The notes beneath the pieces were generated by a model. It was not told where the DNA came from. It searched no databases and was given only the letters and a program-made list of their open reading frames with translations. The position numbers were made by a program, and so were the translations under genes. A DNA stretch of 64,000 bases from Aeromicrobium yanjiei (GTDB lineage Bacteria; Actinomycetota; Actinomycetes; Propionibacteriales; Nocardioidaceae). Shown in pieces: positions 53,193-61,432 of this stretch (within the stretch, counting starts at the first letter, position 1; each line of letters begins with the position of its first letter). Location: NCBI RefSeq assembly GCF_009649075.1, contig NZ_CP045737.1, forward strand, positions 1,302,001 through 1,366,000. The letters run 5' to 3'.

Positions 53193-54449
53193 TCAGCGAG
53201 GGGCCGGGCCGACGTCCGCGGCGATCGCGGCCGTCGCCGTGCCGATCGCCTCGAGCGTGCCGCCCGGGTGCGCGTGCGCGCCGGCGAAGTACAGCCCGCC
53301 CGAGGGCGCGACGCCGGGCAGGTCCAGCGCGGTGGTCCAGGTGTTCCAGGCCCAGCCCCAGTGGCCCAGGACCACGAGATCGCTCGGCGCCAGGTCGGTG
53401 CGGTCGACGACGAACGCCCGCAGGTCGAGTCCGGTGCGGGCGAGCGCGCGCAGGGGATCCTCCCCGCTGCGGTGCTCGATCGTCCAGCGGCCCTCCCCGC
53501 CCGACCAGAGCCGGATCGGCGGGTTCGCGTGCACCAGCACCTCCTCGGGCATCGGCGGCGCCTCGGACGAGAGGGTCAGGAGGGTCCGGGACGCGGGGAT
53601 GACGGGCAGCGCCCTCGGTGCGGGCAGGGGAGCGGGCCACGTGGGCGCCGCCCACACCACGATGTCGGCGGGGAGGGTGCGGCGCTCGGTCACGACGCCG
53701 GTCACGCGTCCTGACTCCCTCACGATCTCGTGGGCGGACTCGCCGAGCTCGATCGTGACCCTGCGCTCGGCCAGTCGCCGTTCCAGCGCGGCAGCCAGGC
53801 CGGGCAGCCCACCCTCGAACCGCCAGCGGCCGAACGACCTCTCGACGTAGTGGACGACTGCGGTGAAGGCCGGCGTCGTCCGCCAGTCCTGGCCCGCGAG
53901 GCGGACGGGATCGAGGACGATCTTGGCGAGCCGCTCGTCGGCCAGCTCCTTGTCGAGGGCCCTGATGGTCCGGCGCGGCCTGAGCACCTTGCGCATGGGC
54001 CGGTCGACCGCCGGACGCCCGGGGAAGACCTGGTCGAGAGCGGTGCGGCGGATGACGTCCCAGGGCTCGGCGAACCGGTCGACCCAGGGGGACCACTCGT
54101 CCTCGCCGAGTGCCGCCGTGACGGCCTCGTGCTGGTCGCCCCGGTTGCCCAGGGGCAGGTCCAGGACCGTGCCGTCCTTGAAGACGTGGCGCCGGCCCTC
54201 GGTCTTGGTCAGCTCGAGCACGCGCTCGAGCGGTCGGCCGGACTTGCGGAACAGGTCGCGGAAGACGCCGGGCAACGTCACGGTGTCGACGTCCAACTGC
54301 CAGGTCGCCCCGTTCACGGTGTGCCCGTGCAGGCGGCCACCGAGCCGCTCGCTCGCCTCGACCAGCGTCACGTCGTGCCGCAGCTTGGCCAGCCGTGCCG
54401 CGGCGGTCAGACCGGCGAATCCACCACCCACGACCACCACGTTCGCCAT
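53193..54449 (-). CDS. FAD-dependent oxidoreductase, phytoene desaturase-like
   Basis: A 418-residue flavoprotein with the dinucleotide motif VVVVGGGFAGLTAAARLAK, the ASERLGGRLHGH block and a C-terminal YFAGAHAHPGGTLEAIGTAT FAD-binding motif typical of amine oxidase/carotenoid desaturase-like proteins. Substrate is unknown, but the prenyl synthase nearby makes an isoprenoid role possible. The ATG at 54449 lies 6 bases after TAGTCT (54456-54461, reverse). Confidence 0.9.
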   Translation of the reverse strand: MANVVVVGGGFAGLTAAARLAKLRHDVTLVEASERLGGRLHGHTVNGATWQLDVDTVTLPGVFRDLFRKSGRPLERVLELTKTEGRRHVFKDGTVLDLPLGNRGDQHEAVTAALGEDEWSPWVDRFAEPWDVIRRTALDQVFPGRPAVDRPMRKVLRPRRTIRALDKELADERLAKIVLDPVRLAGQDWRTTPAFTAVVHYVERSFGRWRFEGGLPGLAAALERRLAERRVTIELGESAHEIVRESGRVTGVVTERRTLPADIVVWAAPTWPAPLPAPRALPVIPASRTLLTLSSEAPPMPEEVLVHANPPIRLWSGGEGRWTIEHRSGEDPLRALARTGLDLRAFVVDRTDLAPSDLVVLGHWGWAWNTWTTALDLPGVAPSGGLYFAGAHAHPGGTLEAIGTATAAIAADVGPAPR

Positions 54450-54532
54450 GCGCGCAGACTACGCGGTGCGCTCGAGGGAGCAGCGACGGATCCGTCGACG
54501 TGACGCGCTCGCGACTGTGGCACAGTGTCCGC

Positions 54533-55303
54533 ATGGGTCCGGTCCGCTCCGAGCTGATGTGGCAGGCGGTCGTCGACGCAGTCGAGATCGCCGGTTCCGG
54601 CGATCCGCTGGACGTCCTCGACCTGGGTGGCGGCACGGGCGGTGACGCGGTGCGCCTTGCGCAGCTGGGTCACCGTGTGACGGTGGTCGACCCGAGCCCG
54701 GACGCGCTCGCGTCCCTGCACCGCCGCGGGGTCGAGGCCGGTCTGGCCCGTCCCGTCCGCGCCGTGCAGGGCGACACCAACGACCTGCTGGACCACGTCG
54801 AGCCCGCGTCGTTCGACCTCGTGGTGTGCCACGGGGTGCTCGAGCACGTCGACGATCCCGGATTCGCGCTCTCGACCGTCGGCACAGTGCTGCGACCCGG
54901 CGGCCACGTCAGCGTCGTCGTCGCGGGACGCAATGCCGCCGTCGCGGCGCGTGCGCTCGCGGGCGACTTCGTCACGGCCCGCACGCTGCTCGGCCGCACG
55001 GCCGACACGTGGGACGTGCGCTCGATGGGCCCCCGCCGGTTCGTCCTGGACGAGCTCGAGGGGCTGCTCGCGGCAGGCGGGTTCAGGCCTCTCGCGGCCA
55101 ACGGCCTGCGCGTCTTTGCCGACCTCGTGCCGAGCGCGATCGTCGACACCGAGCCCGGCGCGCGGGATGCGCTGTACGCGCTGGAGCGACTAGTGCGTAC
55201 GTCCCCCGAGTTCTCAGGACTTTCGGCTGGTCTGCAATCGATCGCCCACCTAGACTCTGAAGAAGCACCACCGAATCCAGGAGGCAACAGTGCCACTCTC
55301 TGA
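54533..55303 (+). CDS. class I SAM-dependent methyltransferase
   Basis: A 256-residue methyltransferase. Motif I is LDVLDLGGGTGGDAV, followed by VTVVDPSPDAL, FDLVVCHGVLEHVDDP and LRPGGHVSVVVAG. Homologues in Actinobacteria are sometimes annotated as SmtA-like; substrate unknown. The ATG at 54533 follows CACAGT with a 6-base gap, a weak version of the leaderless pattern. Its last 14 bases overlap the start of the DUF3040 gene. Confidence 0.88.
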   Translation: MGPVRSELMWQAVVDAVEIAGSGDPLDVLDLGGGTGGDAVRLAQLGHRVTVVDPSPDALASLHRRGVEAGLARPVRAVQGDTNDLLDHVEPASFDLVVCHGVLEHVDDPGFALSTVGTVLRPGGHVSVVVAGRNAAVAARALAGDFVTARTLLGRTADTWDVRSMGPRRFVLDELEGLLAAGGFRPLAANGLRVFADLVPSAIVDTEPGARDALYALERLVRTSPEFSGLSAGLQSIAHLDSEEAPPNPGGNSATL

Positions 55304-55703
55304 CGAAGAGGCCCGTCTGCTCCACCAGCTCGAGCAGTCCCTGGCCGCAGAGGACCCGGACTTCGCCTCGACCCTGCGTGGATCCAAGCTCATGGCGCAC
55401 AACCGCCGTGTCGCACTGCTCGCGGTCCTGGGCTTCATCGCAGGCATCGCGATCCTGTTCGGGGGAGCGGTCAGCAAGCAGACCTGGCTGGGCGTCTTCG
55501 GCTTCGTCGCGATGCTCGCCTCCGCGTACGTGTTCACGATCGCCTGGCGACGCGGCATCGGCGGCCCCGAGGACCAGCACGGCACGCCGGCCGGCGGCGG
55601 CAGCCGCGGAGGTCGACCCGGACGCCAGAGCAAGCGCTCGGGCTCGTTCGTGGACCGCATGGAGGAGCGCTGGCAGCGCCGTCGTGACGGAGACGGCCTC
55701 TAG
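55290..55703 (+). CDS. DUF3040 membrane protein
   Basis: A 137-residue protein with the DUF3040 start MPLSDEEARLLHQLEQSL, two membrane segments (about 40-60 and 65-84) and a basic Gly/Arg-rich cytoplasmic tail. Its family neighbours mraZ in Actinobacteria (Rv2169c position); role unknown. AGGAGG at 55278-55283 precedes the GTG, and TAGACT (55251-55256) may be the -10. Confidence 0.92.
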   Translation: MPLSDEEARLLHQLEQSLAAEDPDFASTLRGSKLMAHNRRVALLAVLGFIAGIAILFGGAVSKQTWLGVFGFVAMLASAYVFTIAWRRGIGGPEDQHGTPAGGGSRGGRPGRQSKRSGSFVDRMEERWQRRRDGDGL

Positions 55704-55753
55704 GGCGCTGCGGGAGGGGCCATTGCGCCCCACTTCGCTCCACCTCCACACCC

Positions 55754-55781
55754 ACCGCCCCTTCGGGGGCGGTTTTTCTTT
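55754..55781 (+). terminator. rho-independent terminator after the DUF3040 gene
   Basis: ACCGCCCC (55754-55761) pairs with GGGGCGGT (55766-55773) around a TTCG tetraloop, followed by TTTTCTTT. This is the cleanest intrinsic terminator in the window and separates the DUF3040 gene from the mraZ operon. Confidence 0.95.
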
Positions 55782-55856
55782 GCCCTGACAGGGGTTGTCG
55801 CGCTTCCCACACCGTGGGGAGCGCGCCTTCGTCTGCCCTCGAACACGCCGAATGTG

Positions 55857-55900
55857 TGGTTGATGTGGGGGATAGTGGAGTATGGTGGTGAGAAATGGAG
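55857..55900 (+). promoter_or_regulatory. MraZ operator: five TGG boxes at 9-10 bp spacing
   Basis: TGG triplets, mostly within (G)TGG(G/A/T), occur at 55857, 55866, 55876, 55886 and 55896. MraZ is known to bind TGGGN repeats with 5-base spacers, which gives a 10-bp period, in front of its own operon. TATGGT (55881-55886) within the array is a plausible -10, so MraZ binding would block transcription of the dcw cluster. Confidence 0.8.
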
Positions 55901-55928
55901 CGATTGGCCGTCGACGAGGAGGAGCGAG

Positions 55929-56378
55929 GTGAACCCGGATGTCTCGAACTTCTTCGGCACCTACACCCCGCGTCTTGACGACAAGGGCCGGCTGTTCCTC
56001 CCGGCCAAGTTCCGTCCTCGCCTCGAGACCGGCATCGTCCTCACCCGCGGCCAGGAGAACTGCATCTACGGGTGGACGACCGAGTCGTTCAACGCCTTCA
56101 CCGATCGCATCCGCAACACGCCCTTCACCAACCAGGCGGCGCGCAACTTCAACCGGATGTTCTTCTCCGGTGCGTCCTCGGAGGTGCCCGACAAGCAGGG
56201 GCGCATCTCGATCCCGCCCGTGCTGCGCACCTGGGCACAGCTCGACAAGGAGTGCACGGTCGTCGGCGCGATGGATCGCATCGAGATCTGGGACTCGCGC
56301 CGCTGGGACGAGTTCTCCGCAGCGCAGGAAGGTCCGTTCGCGGACATGTCGGAAGAAGTGATGCCCGGGATCTTCTGA
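55929..56378 (+). CDS. mraZ: MraZ transcriptional regulator
   Basis: A 149-residue protein with two tandem SpoVT/AbrB-like swapped-hairpin domains, visible as [20 protein letters not shown] and [20 protein letters not shown], each with the family's DxKGR-type motif. MraZ represses its own operon. The GTG at 55929 is 6 bases after GGAGG; the longer frame to 55854 would cross the operator. It starts the dcw cluster. Confidence 0.96.
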   Translation: MNPDVSNFFGTYTPRLDDKGRLFLPAKFRPRLETGIVLTRGQENCIYGWTTESFNAFTDRIRNTPFTNQAARNFNRMFFSGASSEVPDKQGRISIPPVLRTWAQLDKECTVVGAMDRIEIWDSRRWDEFSAAQEGPFADMSEEVMPGIF

Positions 56379-56409
56379 CGGCTCGTGCGGCGAGATCTGC
56401 GCCCGCATG

Positions 56410-56438
56410 GTTCTGACATCACTTCCCCGGTGTCAGAC
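56410..56438 (+). other. hairpin in the mraZ-rsmH leader region
   Basis: Within the 131 bases between mraZ and the next small gene, TCTGACA and TGTCAGA (about 56412-56437) form a 7-bp stem, flanked by GGT and ACC bases that nearly extend it. No U-run follows, so it is not an obvious terminator. It may process or attenuate the polycistronic mRNA. Confidence 0.35.
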
Positions 56439-56509
56439 CCAGCGGTCGCGGATCTGGTCACACGAGCAGCAGCCGGGCACACGAGACAGGACGAGGGGAC
56501 ACGAGGGAC

Positions 56510-56638
56510 ATGAGGATCGACGACAGCACACGACGCGTACGCCACGAGGTGGCGGACGGGGTCCGCGTGATGGCGTTCTCGCTCGCCTCGTCGATCGTGC
56601 TGGCCACGCTGATCGCGATCGGGCTGGGCCAGCTGTGA
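56510..56638 (+). CDS. putative 42-residue single-pass membrane protein
   Basis: An open frame of 42 codons starting ATG at 56510 reads [20 protein letters not shown], then a strongly hydrophobic stretch (about residues 21-41, [20 protein letters not shown]). GAGGG lies just before the ATG. Its TGA overlaps the rsmH GTG as GTGA, the coupling seen throughout this operon. A charged N terminus and one membrane helix suggest a cell-division or wall-synthesis microprotein, but no family is recognised and expression is unproven. Confidence 0.55.
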   Translation: MRIDDSTRRVRHEVADGVRVMAFSLASSIVLATLIAIGLGQL

Positions 56639-57582
56639 CGACTCCGAGCCACGTCCCGGTCCTCCTGGAGCGCGTCCTCGACCTCCTCGCGCCGGCGATC
56701 GTGGGGGACCGCCCCGTCGTCGTCGACGCGACCCTGGGGCTCGGCGGCCACACCGAGGCGATGCTCAACCGATTCCCCACGGTGCACGTCATCGGCATCG
56801 ACCGCGATCCCGACGCCCTGGAGCGGGCCCGCACCCGCCTCGCCGGATTCGGCGACCGCGTCACGTACGCCCATGCGGTCTACGACGAGATCGCCGACGT
56901 GGTCCGCGAGGCCGGGTTCCGCTCGGTGTCCGGGGTGCTGTTCGACCTCGGCGTCTCCTCGATGCAGCTCGACGTCGCGGACCGCGGCTTCGCGTACGCG
57001 CAGGACGCGCCGCTCGACATGCGCATGAACCCCGAGGACGAGCTGACCGCCGCGGACATCCTCAACACGTACACCTCGAGGGACCTCGCCAGGGTGCTGC
57101 GCGAGTACGGCGAGGAGAAGTTCGCCAAGCGCATCGCCGACACCGTCGTGGCCGAGCGCGCCAAGGAGCCGTTCACCACGAGCGCCCGCCTGGTCGACCT
57201 GGTCCGCGACTGCATCCCGCAGGCTGCACGCCGCACCGGCGGCAACCCCGCCAAGCGCACGTTCCAGGCGCTGCGCATCGAGGTCAACGACGAGCTCGGC
57301 GTCTACCGCCGGGCCCTGCCGGCCGCGCTCGAGGTGCTGGCGCCCGGCGGCCGGGTGGTCGTGCTCTCGTACCACTCGCTCGAGGACCGCATCACCAAGC
57401 GGGCGTTCACCGAGGTCACCACGACCGACGTGCCGCGTGACCTGCCGTTCGTGCCCGAGGGCCACGAGGCGAAGTACCGCCTCGTCACCCGCGGTGCCGA
57501 GATGGCGACCGAAGCAGAGATCGACGACAACTCCCGGGCCCGCTCCGTGCGGCTCCGCGTGGCAGAACGGATCGCCGCATGA
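56635..57582 (+). CDS. rsmH: 16S rRNA (cytosine-1402-N4)-methyltransferase
   Basis: A 315-residue methyltransferase (formerly MraW). [54 protein letters not shown] and [11 protein letters not shown] are family hallmarks. It methylates the ribosomal decoding site. The GTG at 56635 overlaps the stop of the small upstream frame, and its own stop overlaps the next gene by 4 bases. Confidence 0.97.
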   Translation: MTTPSHVPVLLERVLDLLAPAIVGDRPVVVDATLGLGGHTEAMLNRFPTVHVIGIDRDPDALERARTRLAGFGDRVTYAHAVYDEIADVVREAGFRSVSGVLFDLGVSSMQLDVADRGFAYAQDAPLDMRMNPEDELTAADILNTYTSRDLARVLREYGEEKFAKRIADTVVAERAKEPFTTSARLVDLVRDCIPQAARRTGGNPAKRTFQALRIEVNDELGVYRRALPAALEVLAPGGRVVVLSYHSLEDRITKRAFTEVTTTDVPRDLPFVPEGHEAKYRLVTRGAEMATEAEIDDNSRARSVRLRVAERIAA

Positions 57583-58001
57583 GCACACCGCTGACCCGGT
57601 CCTTCGCCCCCTCGCCGCGGCGCATCGAGGAGGCCAAGGCGGCCGGCCTCCGGCTCGTCCACCCGGTGCGCAGCCGCGCGAAGCGGGCACCGTTCGTCGT
57701 GATCGTCATGACGATCCTGTCGATCGGGCTCGTGGGTCTCATCCTCATGAGCACGGTCCTGCAGGCGCAGTCCTTCGAGGCCGCCCGGCTGCAGAGCGAG
57801 GCGACGACGCTGAAGACGCAGAAGCAGGCCCTCGCCCGCGACGTCGACCGGCTGCGGAGCCCCGCCCACGTCGCCCGTGAGGCGATCGCGATCGGCATGG
57901 TCCCCAACGCCAACCCCGCCTTCCTGCGCCTCTCCGACGGCCGGATCCTCGGTGTGCCCGAGGCCGCCAAGGCCGGCAGCAACATCCGGAGCGTGAACTG
58001 A
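57579..58001 (+). CDS. FtsL-like bitopic division protein
   Basis: A 140-residue protein with a basic cytoplasmic N terminus, one membrane segment (about 39-60, [20 protein letters not shown]) and a coiled coil (about 64-95, [22 protein letters not shown]). This layout and its place between rsmH and ftsI are those of FtsL/DivIC-like proteins in Actinobacteria (compare Rv2164c). Sequence similarity is too low for certainty. It overlaps rsmH by 4 bases and ftsI by one base. Confidence 0.85.
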   Translation: MSTPLTRSFAPSPRRIEEAKAAGLRLVHPVRSRAKRAPFVVIVMTILSIGLVGLILMSTVLQAQSFEAARLQSEATTLKTQKQALARDVDRLRSPAHVAREAIAIGMVPNANPAFLRLSDGRILGVPEAAKAGSNIRSVN

Positions 58002-59749
58002 TGACCGCCAACCAGCTGCTGACGCGTCGCCGTCTGCGCGCGTGCCTCGTGCTGGTGATCGCCGTCTTCACGCTGTTCGGCGCCCGCCTGTTCCAGATCC
58101 AGGGACTCGACGCCAGCGCGTACGCCGCGCAGGCCGTCGCGTCCGGCACCCAGAAGAAGGTCGACCCCGCCCCGCGTGGCGCGATCCTGGACCGCAACGG
58201 CGAGCAGCTCGCGACGAGCGTGGACGGCTTGACGCTCATCGCGGACCCCAAGATGACCGTCGACAACGCACCGCAGATCGCCCGCATCCTGCGCGAGAAG
58301 CTCGGCGACGAGATCGACTACTTCGACATGATCGACAAGCTGCGCACGCCCAAGTCGCGCTACGTCCAGCTCGTCCGCGACCTGCCCAAGTGGACCGCGG
58401 ACAAGGCAGTCACGGCGCTCGACAAGGCACGGCTGCCGGGAGTCTTCACCGAGAAGGAGACGCTGCGCACGTACCCGGGCGGCCGCCTCGCAGCGAACCT
58501 GCTGGGCTACACGAACGCCGCCGGAGAGGGCGTCGCGGGCATCGAGCAGCAGTACGACAAGATCCTCACCGGCACCGACGGCTCCAGCACGTACGAGGTG
58601 TCGCCGACGGGCCAGCGCATCCCGATGGCCGACAGCACCGTCAAGGAGATGGTGCCCGGCCGCGACGTGAAGACGACGATCGACCGCGACCTGCAGTGGT
58701 ACGCCGATCAGCGCCTCGCCGACGCGGTGCGCGACTCCAGCGCTGACTGGGGCCTCGCGGTCACGATGGACGTCAAGACGTGCCAGATCGTGCAGATGTC
58801 GCAGGCGCCGACGTTCGACCCCGACACCCGCACCGGGATGACGGACGACCGGACGGTGTCGCGCGGCGTCCAGCACGTCTACGAGCCCGGCAGCGTCATG
58901 AAGACCGTGACGATGGCCGCACTCGCGGACCAGGGCAAGATCGCGGCCGACACCCCGATCGTGGTCCCGCCGAAGATGGTCATCGACAAGTACCCGATCG
59001 GCGACTACTGGCAGCACGGCACCCTGCGCCTCACCGCTGCCGGCGTCATCGCGAAGTCCTCCAACCTCGGCACGATCGTCGCTGCGCAGCAGATGAGCAA
59101 CAAGACGATGCACGCGTACCTCAGCAAGTTCGGCTTCGGTGACAAGACCGGCGTCAACCTGCCGGGCGAGTCCAAGGGCATCCTGACCGACGGCGCGGGC
59201 TGGACCAAGGCCAACCACGCGACGATCTCGTTCGGCCAGGGCATCTCGGTCACCGCGATGCAGATGATGCGGGCGGTGGGCGCGATCGCGAACGCCGGCA
59301 AGATGTGCGAGCCGTCGGTCGTGACCGCCACGGTCGACGAGGACGGCACCACGACCCCCGTCGAGGCGACCGAGACGAAGCGGATCGTCTCCAAGGACGC
59401 CGCCGCGTCGGTCACCCGCATGATGGAGGCCGTCACGGCGCCCGACGGCACCGCCCCGGCAGCCGCGATCAAGGGCTACCGCGTCGCAGGCAAGACCGGC
59501 ACGGCCTGGCGCGTGGACCCCACCACGGGGCGCTACATCCGCGGCCAGAACACGGTGTCGTTCATGGGCTTCGCGCCTGCGGACAACCCCCGCTTCCTGA
59601 CCTACATCGTGCTCGACAAGCCCTACAGCAACGCAGGCGGCGGCTCGACCGCGGCGCCGGTGTTCCACGACGTCATGTCGATGGCGCTCGAACGCTTCGG
59701 GGTCGCGCCCAGCGGCTCCAAGAGTCCGAAGGTGGCGCAGTCTTGGTAA
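58001..59749 (+). CDS. ftsI: penicillin-binding protein FtsI (PBP3, septal transpeptidase)
   Basis: A 582-residue class B PBP. A short cytoplasmic tail and membrane anchor (about 12-33) precede the dimerisation domain, then the transpeptidase with the active-site Ser in YEPGSVMKTVTMA, SSN in IAKSSNLGT and KTG in VAGKTGTAWR. No PASTA domain follows. It cross-links peptidoglycan at the septum. Start and stop overlap its neighbour by one base upstream; a hairpin-rich gap follows. Confidence 0.96.
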   Translation: MTANQLLTRRRLRACLVLVIAVFTLFGARLFQIQGLDASAYAAQAVASGTQKKVDPAPRGAILDRNGEQLATSVDGLTLIADPKMTVDNAPQIARILREKLGDEIDYFDMIDKLRTPKSRYVQLVRDLPKWTADKAVTALDKARLPGVFTEKETLRTYPGGRLAANLLGYTNAAGEGVAGIEQQYDKILTGTDGSSTYEVSPTGQRIPMADSTVKEMVPGRDVKTTIDRDLQWYADQRLADAVRDSSADWGLAVTMDVKTCQIVQMSQAPTFDPDTRTGMTDDRTVSRGVQHVYEPGSVMKTVTMAALADQGKIAADTPIVVPPKMVIDKYPIGDYWQHGTLRLTAAGVIAKSSNLGTIVAAQQMSNKTMHAYLSKFGFGDKTGVNLPGESKGILTDGAGWTKANHATISFGQGISVTAMQMMRAVGAIANAGKMCEPSVVTATVDEDGTTTPVEATETKRIVSKDAAASVTRMMEAVTAPDGTAPAAAIKGYRVAGKTGTAWRVDPTTGRYIRGQNTVSFMGFAPADNPRFLTYIVLDKPYSNAGGGSTAAPVFHDVMSMALERFGVAPSGSKSPKVAQSW

Positions 59750-59753
59750 GCGG

Positions 59754-59905
59754 GGCGGCTTCGCCGCCTCGGTCGCTCGTTCCTCGCGACCTTTCCCCGT
59801 GCTCGCTGGCGCTCGCACGGGGCCGCTTGTCTCGCTTCGCTCGACCTGCTGATTGCGTTCTGGGGCCGCCGCCTCGCTTCGCTTGCGGCTCGAGGGGCTT
59901 TGGGG
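59754..59905. repeat. cluster of palindromic hairpins between ftsI and murE
   Basis: This 190-base gap holds several consecutive stem-loops: GGCGGC-TTC-GCCGCC (59754-59768), GGTCGC-n9-GCGACC (59771-59791), CCCCGTGC-n12-GCACGGGG (59795-59822), plus TCGCTTCGCTCGA and CCTCGCTTCGCTT-type elements (about 59830-59895). The CTCGCTTCGCT motif recurs, as in REP-like mosaics of Actinobacteria. It probably terminates the mraZ-ftsI transcript. No gene is evident. Confidence 0.75.
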
Positions 59906-59938
59906 TTGGTCGACATGGGTGGGAGATAGGGTTGTTGG

Positions 59939-61432
59939 GTGAGTGACGTGATGCGGGTACGGCCTTCCACGACACCCCGATGGAGCCTCGGCGAGCTCGC
60001 CGCCCTGGTGGGGTCCGAGGCCTCCGACGAGGCCGTGGTCACCGGCATCGCCCTCAACACCGCGCAGATCGTCCCGGGCGACCTGTACGCCGCGCTGCCG
60101 GGTGCGAACACGCACGGCGCGACCTACGCGAGCGTGGCCCGCCACCACGGGGCGACCGCCGTGCTGACCGACGCCGAGGGTGCCGCGCTCGTCGGCGACG
60201 TGCTGCCCGTCGTCGTCGTCGACGAGCCGCGCCGGCGTCTCGCAGACCTCAGCGCCGCGTTCTACGAGCACCCGTCGGAGTCCTTCACGACCGTCGGCAT
60301 CACGGGCACGCAGGGCAAGACCACCACGACGTACCTCGCCGAGGCCGCGATGGGCGAGGGTCGCTCCGCAGTCGTCGGCACGATCGGCACCCGCATCAAC
60401 AAGGTGCCTGCCCCGTCGGCCCTCACCACGCCCGAGGCGCCGCAGCTGCAGGCCCTGTTCGCGGTCATGCGCGAGGAAGGCGTCGAGCTCTGCGCGATGG
60501 AGGTCTCGAGCCACTCGCTGGTCCAGGGCCGGGTCGACGGCTTCACGTTCGACGTCGCGGTGTTCCTCAACCTCGGCCGCGACCACCTCGACTTCCACCG
60601 CGACCTGGACGACTACTTCCTGGCCAAGGCCGCGTTGTTCACGCCCGAGCACGCCCGCCACGCCGTCATCAACATCGACGACGCCCACGGGCGGCGCCTG
60701 CGCGATCTCACGCCGCTGCCCGTCACGACGTTCTCGACCACGGGCGAGCCGGCCGACTGGCGCGCGGTCAACATCCGTCCCCACCGGCTCGGGACGGATC
60801 TGGAGGTGCTCGGCCCGGACGATCTCGCGATCGACCTGTCCGTGCCGCTCCCGGGCGTCTTCAACGTCTCCAACGCGCTGGCGGTCATGGCGGCGCTCAC
60901 GACCGCGGGCCGCGACCCGCACGAGCTCGCCGCCGGGATCGCCGCGAGCCCGGGCGTCCCGGGACGCATGGAGCGCGTCGACGTGGGCCAGCCGTTCACC
61001 GCGATCGTGGACTACGCCCACAAGCCCGACGCGGTCGCCGCGGTGCTCACCGCGCTGCGCCCCGTCACGGCGGGTCGCCTGATCGTCGTGATCGGCGCAG
61101 GTGGCGACCGCGACCACGGCAAGCGTCCGCTGATGGGCGAGATCGCCGCACGTCACGCGGACGTCGTGATCGTCACGGACGACAACCCCCGTACCGAGCC
61201 GCCCGCCGCGATCCGCGCTGCCGTGCTGGAGGGCGCTGCCGCCGGACCCGGCGTGGCCGTCGAGGTGCCGGGCCGCCGCGAGGCCATCGCCCACGCGGTC
61301 GCGATGGCACACCGCGGCGACACCCTCGTGGTGGCGGGCAAGGGCCACGAGCGCGGCCAGGAGATCGCGGGCGTCGTGCACCCCTTCGACGACCGGGACG
61401 TGCTGGCCGAGCTGATGGGTGCCCTGTCGTGA
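59939..61432 (+). CDS. murE: UDP-MurNAc-tripeptide synthetase
   Basis: A 497-residue Mur ligase adding the third amino acid of the stem peptide. The ATP motif is GITGTQGKTTTTYLAE, and the specificity motif is DDNPRTEPP; DNPR indicates diaminopimelate rather than lysine. It cannot tell meso- from LL-DAP. The GTG at 59939 lies 6 bases after TAGGGT (59927-59932), giving the murE-murD part of the cluster its own leaderless promoter. Its stop overlaps murF by 4 bases. Confidence 0.97.
   Translation: MSDVMRVRPSTTPRWSLGELAALVGSEASDEAVVTGIALNTAQIVPGDLYAALPGANTHGATYASVARHHGATAVLTDAEGAALVGDVLPVVVVDEPRRRLADLSAAFYEHPSESFTTVGITGTQGKTTTTYLAEAAMGEGRSAVVGTIGTRINKVPAPSALTTPEAPQLQALFAVMREEGVELCAMEVSSHSLVQGRVDGFTFDVAVFLNLGRDHLDFHRDLDDYFLAKAALFTPEHARHAVINIDDAHGRRLRDLTPLPVTTFSTTGEPADWRAVNIRPHRLGTDLEVLGPDDLAIDLSVPLPGVFNVSNALAVMAALTTAGRDPHELAAGIAASPGVPGRMERVDVGQPFTAIVDYAHKPDAVAAVLTALRPVTAGRLIVVIGAGGDRDHGKRPLMGEIAARHADVVIVTDDNPRTEPPAAIRAAVLEGAAAGPGVAVEVPGRREAIAHAVAMAHRGDTLVVAGKGHERGQEIAGVVHPFDDRDVLAELMGALS

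Noticed and set aside
57485..61381. Very long reverse-strand open frame (about 1,300 codons) across the mur genes
   Set aside because: It is antisense to rsmH, ftsI and murE, which have clear motifs. Long antisense frames are expected at this GC content, and its translation is low-complexity Arg/His/Asp/Val-rich with no domain.
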